A program made the translations under genes and the position numbers. Below, in pieces: positions 38,902 to 40,305 of a stretch of 40,305 bases of DNA. The notes beneath the pieces are model-generated. The model saw nothing but the letters and a program-made list of their open reading frames with translations, made no database searches and had not been told where the DNA came from. The DNA comes from a virus. The stretch spans positions 1 to 40,305 of the IMG/VR virus record IMGVR_UViG_3300032236_000810, one strand, 5' to 3'. Numbering within the stretch: position 1 is the first letter of the stretch; each line of letters opens with the position of its first letter.

Positions 38902-39601
38902 AATATACCCTCATATTCAACTTTGGATGGAAAAGTCCTGGATTTGACCGGCACCATTTCGTTATTCTATTATAGTTGGATTTTCCACCAAGAAATTTTA
39001 ATAATTGATCTGTTTCATGTTTTTTCCCATCGGTATATTCTATTTTCCACATTTTAACATTATGTGGCCTATTATTTTCATAATATTTCCTTTTAATATT
39101 ACCCAAATGGTTCTTAGTTTCATCACTGTGTTTGTGTCCCCAAGAAGGGTTAATCCATCCAGAATTATATTTTTCTTTTAAGGATGCACTAATTTTTTCA
39201 GATGTATACTTACTCATATTAATATTTTTATTCCAAACATCTCCATTCTTTTTATTTTCATTTATAATAGTGATATCATCTTCAGTAAATTCTGATTTAT
39301 TTTTTTGTAAATCTTCATACCTCATATTATATCCATAACCATCTTTATAATGACTGTTATAAAATTTAATGTAATGGTTTTCTCTAGAAAACGAATCATC
39401 ATTTAATACTTCTTCTAATAATTCTATTGTAAAGTTAATTTTCCCATAATAGATTAAATCAATACATAATTCTCTATTAACACCCTTCCTACCCATTCTA
39501 AAATGTTCATCTAATCTTTTTTCTAATGTTTTATTAGTTTGTCCGATATAAATTTTATTAGGTAATAAAAATGTATTGGTGATTTTGTATATTCTAATCA
39601 T
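38894..39601 (-). CDS. GIY-YIG homing endonuclease inside the fractured helicase gene, 235 aa
   Basis: IRIYKITNTFLLPNKIYIGQ at the start is the GIY-YIG pair; Arg in LEKRLDEHF and Glu in SRENHYIKFYN are catalytic. The middle HKHSDETKNHLGNIKRKYY is a NUMOD3-type DNA-binding element, and the end resembles other homing-endonuclease binding domains. It lies between the two halves of the gp41 gene on the same strand, four bases after the N-part stop and overlapping the C-part by eight bases. Presumably it cuts intein-free gp41 genes and spreads the whole unit. Confidence 0.92.
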   Translation of the reverse strand: MIRIYKITNTFLLPNKIYIGQTNKTLEKRLDEHFRMGRKGVNRELCIDLIYYGKINFTIELLEEVLNDDSFSRENHYIKFYNSHYKDGYGYNMRYEDLQKNKSEFTEDDITIINENKKNGDVWNKNINMSKYTSEKISASLKEKYNSGWINPSWGHKHSDETKNHLGNIKRKYYENNRPHNVKMWKIEYTDGKKHETDQLLKFLGGKSNYNRITKWCRSNPGLFHPKLNMRVYCD

Positions 39602-39605
39602 ATTC

Positions 39606-40305
39606 TCATATTGTTGTTTGTATAGAAGATATATTTACATATAAACCGTCACCAATAGATAGTCCAGTTTTTATGGATTTTTCTCCCCCAATCGTTGGAA
39701 AAAGGTGTTCTTCAGAACATATTATTTTTTTACCACTTTCGGTAATAATTTCATATGTTTTTTTCTTTTGTATATCAAAAACGTTTTCAACTCTATTATA
39801 TCCGGTATTCGATAAAACATAATCACCAACATTAATATCCTTTATTTCTATACTACCTTTATTTTTTTCTCTGACGATGGTGTCGAGACTAAGACAGAAT
39901 CCGCTTCTTGTAGTTTGTGTAGCTGAAACTATAGGTACGGTATACTCGACAGCAAGACCTCTCAACTCTTCAGCAATTGACTTGACATATGTGTATGAAT
40001 TGATAGACGCACCAGGTTTGATACGAGAAGAAGTACAGATGTTAAGATAGTCAATAAAAATAATATCAGGTTTGAAATTACGCTTGAGATTAAGTTCATT
40101 TAATAATGCTCTAAAATGTGTTACAGATGCAGATGCAGTTGGGTATTCCTTGATAATCAACTTACCAGTAGTTTTCTTCTTAACTCTTGCAACTTTCTTA
40201 TCATAATCTTCTTTAGATAACTTCTCAAGTTCATCAACTTTAACATTTAAAAGATTAGCATCTATTCTTTCTGCAATCTTCTCTTCCGCCATCTCTAATG
40301 TAATA
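39606..40305 (-). CDS. 41: gp41 replicative helicase N-terminal part with N-intein (partial at window edge)
   Basis: The gene continues beyond the window; upstream codons still read ITLEMAEEKIAERIDA, DnaB-type helicase sequence. KPDIIFIDYLNI is the Walker B region and SATQTTRSGF the following motif, ending at the splice point. The N-intein (96 residues) starts with Cys at codon 39896-39894: CLSLDTIVREK..., with SGKKIICSEEHLFPT as the conserved block B region (catalytic His). It ends with stop at 39606. Together with 38494-38901 it rebuilds gp41. Confidence 0.92.
   Translation of the reverse strand, partial: ITLEMAEEKIAERIDANLLNVKVDELEKLSKEDYDKKVARVKKKTTGKLIIKEYPTASASVTHFRALLNELNLKRNFKPDIIFIDYLNICTSSRIKPGASINSYTYVKSIAEELRGLAVEYTVPIVSATQTTRSGFCLSLDTIVREKNKGSIEIKDINVGDYVLSNTGYNRVENVFDIQKKKTYEIITESGKKIICSEEHLFPTIGGEKSIKTGLSIGDGLYVNISSIQTTI

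Overview
The window is part of an A+T-rich genome of a T4-like myovirus infecting a Gram-negative host, most likely an aquatic or marine bacterium. Recognisable T4-type proteins are the gp41 replicative helicase (split by an intein), gp61 primase, the RNase H/FEN exonuclease, NrdA and NrdB. ThyX, a MazG-like enzyme, T4 late promoters (TATAAATA) and small phage families also known from cyanophages and pelagiphages accompany them. Near-consensus sigma70 promoters (TTGACA-17-TATAAT), lipoprotein signal peptides and an Rz1-like spanin point to a Gram-negative host. I saw no tRNA, rRNA, CRISPR array or insertion sequence.

Region 1 (1-5.3 kb, minus strand) is an array of very small genes (28-81 aa). 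They are often joined by TAATG or ATGA junctions and are served by strong early promoters. It is interrupted by gene-poor stretches holding inverted repeats, three perfect DnaA boxes about two helical turns apart (3175-3228), and a consensus plus-strand promoter that leads into a G-quadruplex tract but no gene (5182-5271).

Region 2 (5.3-17.8 kb, minus) holds a zinc-ribbon protein, a large HExxH/VWA protein, an AbrB/MazE-like protein, an HNH endonuclease, RNase H, a GIY-YIG endonuclease, nrdB, nrdA, a MazG-like enzyme, thyX, the primase and a coiled-coil membrane protein. This is the nucleotide-supply and replication block.

Region 3 (17.8-18.6 kb, plus) is a small lysis cassette (small protein, holin-like protein, Rz1-like lipoprotein). 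It is fired by a late promoter that physically overlaps a late promoter pointing the other way.

Region 4 (18.6-26.3 kb, minus) is a late unit behind TATAAATA at 26255-26262. Four of its proteins start with a 10-residue peptide of the form MKxFxxF(V/L)xE. This matches the T4 capsid-targeting sequence that directs internal proteins into the prohead and is cut by the gp21 protease. Two tagged proteins are large enzyme-like proteins: an NMN-adenylyltransferase plus P-loop kinase, and a KxDG polynucleotide-ligase-like protein. A 604-residue repeat protein with many [LI]xE sites may be an internal polyprotein. Packaged, ejected enzymes are the most interesting hypothesis in the window.

Region 5 (26.3-35.0 kb, minus) is a surface-sugar cluster: two SDR epimerase-type proteins, an RfbH-type Fe-S dehydrase, a methyltransferase and seven glycosyltransferase-like proteins. 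Region 6 (35.0-40.3 kb) has a Dam-type methylase, a late plus-strand protein of unknown function, a DruA-like (DUF4338) protein, and the helicase gene broken in two by a split intein of the gp41-1 type with a GIY-YIG homing endonuclease gene between the halves.
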